A stretch of DNA of 64,000 nt from Methylophaga sp. OBS3 (GTDB taxonomy: Bacteria; Pseudomonadota; Gammaproteobacteria; Nitrosococcales; Methylophagaceae). The stretch's first letter is position 1. Each line of letters starts with the position of its first letter. The notes under the pieces were generated by a model. The model was not told the origin of the DNA and did not search any database. It was given only the letters and a program-made list of their open reading frames with translations. Shown piece by piece: positions 63,630-64,000 of the stretch. Location of the stretch: positions 28,723 through 92,722 of the forward strand of contig NZ_JAPDMU010000006.1 of assembly GCF_026319325.1 (NCBI RefSeq). The letters run 5' to 3'. A program made the position numbers and the translations under genes.

Positions 63630-64000
63630 TTACAGGCTGAATACGCTCAGAACACCACCCAGGTTAGTCCAGCTAGACAGTGACTTGTAAGCACCGACTG
63701 CACCCAGACCATCTGATTCGTTTTCTAAGCTAGGAATAGCCATACCGATACCAGCCCAACCACCTACACCAGACAGAACAGAGATGTACTGTTTGCCGTC
63801 ATGTTTGTAAGTGTTGACGTTACCGATAACACCTGAAGCTGTTTTGAATCTCCACAGTTCACGACCTGATTGAGCGTCAACTGCTTTCAGGTAACCTTCC
63901 AGCGTACCGTAGAACACAACATCAGAAGCAGTTGCTAAAGCACCTGACCATACTGAGAAACGTTCTGGGTTAGACCAAACGATTTTACCAACGCGAGCAT
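63630..64000 (-). CDS. PQQ-dependent methanol dehydrogenase, large subunit (C-terminal part)
   Basis: The last 122 codons only; the gene continues beyond the right edge. The visible part carries the eight-bladed propeller's last tryptophan-docking repeats: [58 protein letters not shown] and [13 protein letters not shown], shown here in fragments. These are typical of MxaF/XoxF. Periplasmic enzyme oxidising methanol to formaldehyde or formate with PQQ and Ca2+ (MxaF) or a lanthanide (XoxF). The diagnostic active-site Asp lies outside the window. Absence of mxaG and mxaI after the MxaJ-like gene favours XoxF. Confidence 0.9.
   Translation of the reverse strand, partial: ARVGKIVWSNPERFSVWSGALATASDVVFYGTLEGYLKAVDAQSGRELWRFKTASGVIGNVNTYKHDGKQYISVLSGVGGWAGIGMAIPSLENESDGLGAVGAYKSLSSWTNLGGVLSVFSL

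Noticed and set aside
1..64000. CRISPR arrays, tRNA or rRNA genes, insertion sequences, integrons
   Set aside because: No regularly spaced repeats, cloverleaf-like segments, transposase motifs or terminal inverted repeats were noticed on reading both strands; a dedicated search was not possible.

Overview
The window reads as a chromosomal segment of a methylotrophic gammaproteobacterium, most like Methylophaga and relatives. The gammaproteobacterial call rests on conserved neighbourhoods: rnm-yciO opposite yciB-yciI; dapF-DUF484-xerC with an LptM lipoprotein; thrB-DUF2782 opposite polA; pilB-pilC-pilD-coaE-zapD-yacG; petABC-sspA-sspB. The methylotroph call rests on the C-terminal end of a PQQ alcohol (methanol) dehydrogenase at the right edge, a MxaJ/XoxJ-type periplasmic binding protein beside it, and a pseudoazurin. 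Genes are tightly packed. No rRNA, tRNA, CRISPR array, insertion sequence or prophage was seen. No gap exceeds about 210 bases; the longest is 54040-54248.

Layout. 1-4.1 kb (minus): clpB (cut by the left edge), a PlsC-type acyltransferase, yciO and rnm. 4.1-7.5 kb (plus): yciB, yciI, a BolA protein and a large double-PilZ protein. 7.5-12.9 kb (minus): one packed run rsmE, DUF3301, a response-regulator protein with a C-terminal membrane anchor, prmC, a MoeB-type E1, a JAMM peptidase and pmbA. 13-15.4 kb (plus): inositol-monophosphatase family gene, pgeF and a ZIP transporter.

15.4-33.9 kb is a lipopolysaccharide core locus. Plus strand: waaF, an InaA-like kinase, a polytopic GT-C-like protein, a GT4 glycosyltransferase, a broken DUF6625-type gene and a NodU/WapO-like carbamoyltransferase. 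Minus strand, with overlapping genes: waaP, a tandem kinase, waaG, galE (apparent AUU start), a YrbL-like kinase and a CgeB-like glycosyltransferase. Then gmhA with two oxidoreductases (plus), and hldE and waaC (minus). GmhA, HldE, WaaC and WaaF make and transfer heptose. Several kinases and the carbamoyltransferase would decorate it, resembling the Pseudomonas core (waaFCGP, wapPQ, wapO) more than the enteric one. The 16.4-20.8 and 22.5-24.3 kb parts look more AT-rich than their surroundings.

33.9-42.7 kb holds housekeeping genes (thrB, DUF2782, polA, xerC, DUF484, dapF, lysA, lptM) with an AT-rich acetyltransferase between polA and xerC. 42.8-52.1 kb holds pilBCD, coaE, zapD, yacG, mutT, a zinc-finger protein, nadA, aspS and a FmdB-like protein. 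52.2-58.4 kb holds an Atm1-type ABC exporter, pseudoazurin, the cytochrome bc1 operon and sspAB. 58.4-64 kb holds an NtrC-family regulator lacking GAFTGA with its sensor kinase, an unknown exported protein, a DUF302 lipoprotein, the MxaJ/XoxJ protein and the dehydrogenase end. The most unusual observations are the AUU start of galE, the regulator lacking GAFTGA whose kinase gene starts directly on a terminator U-tract, the JAMM peptidase lacking its catalytic serine, the membrane-anchored receiver protein, and the kinase-rich core locus.
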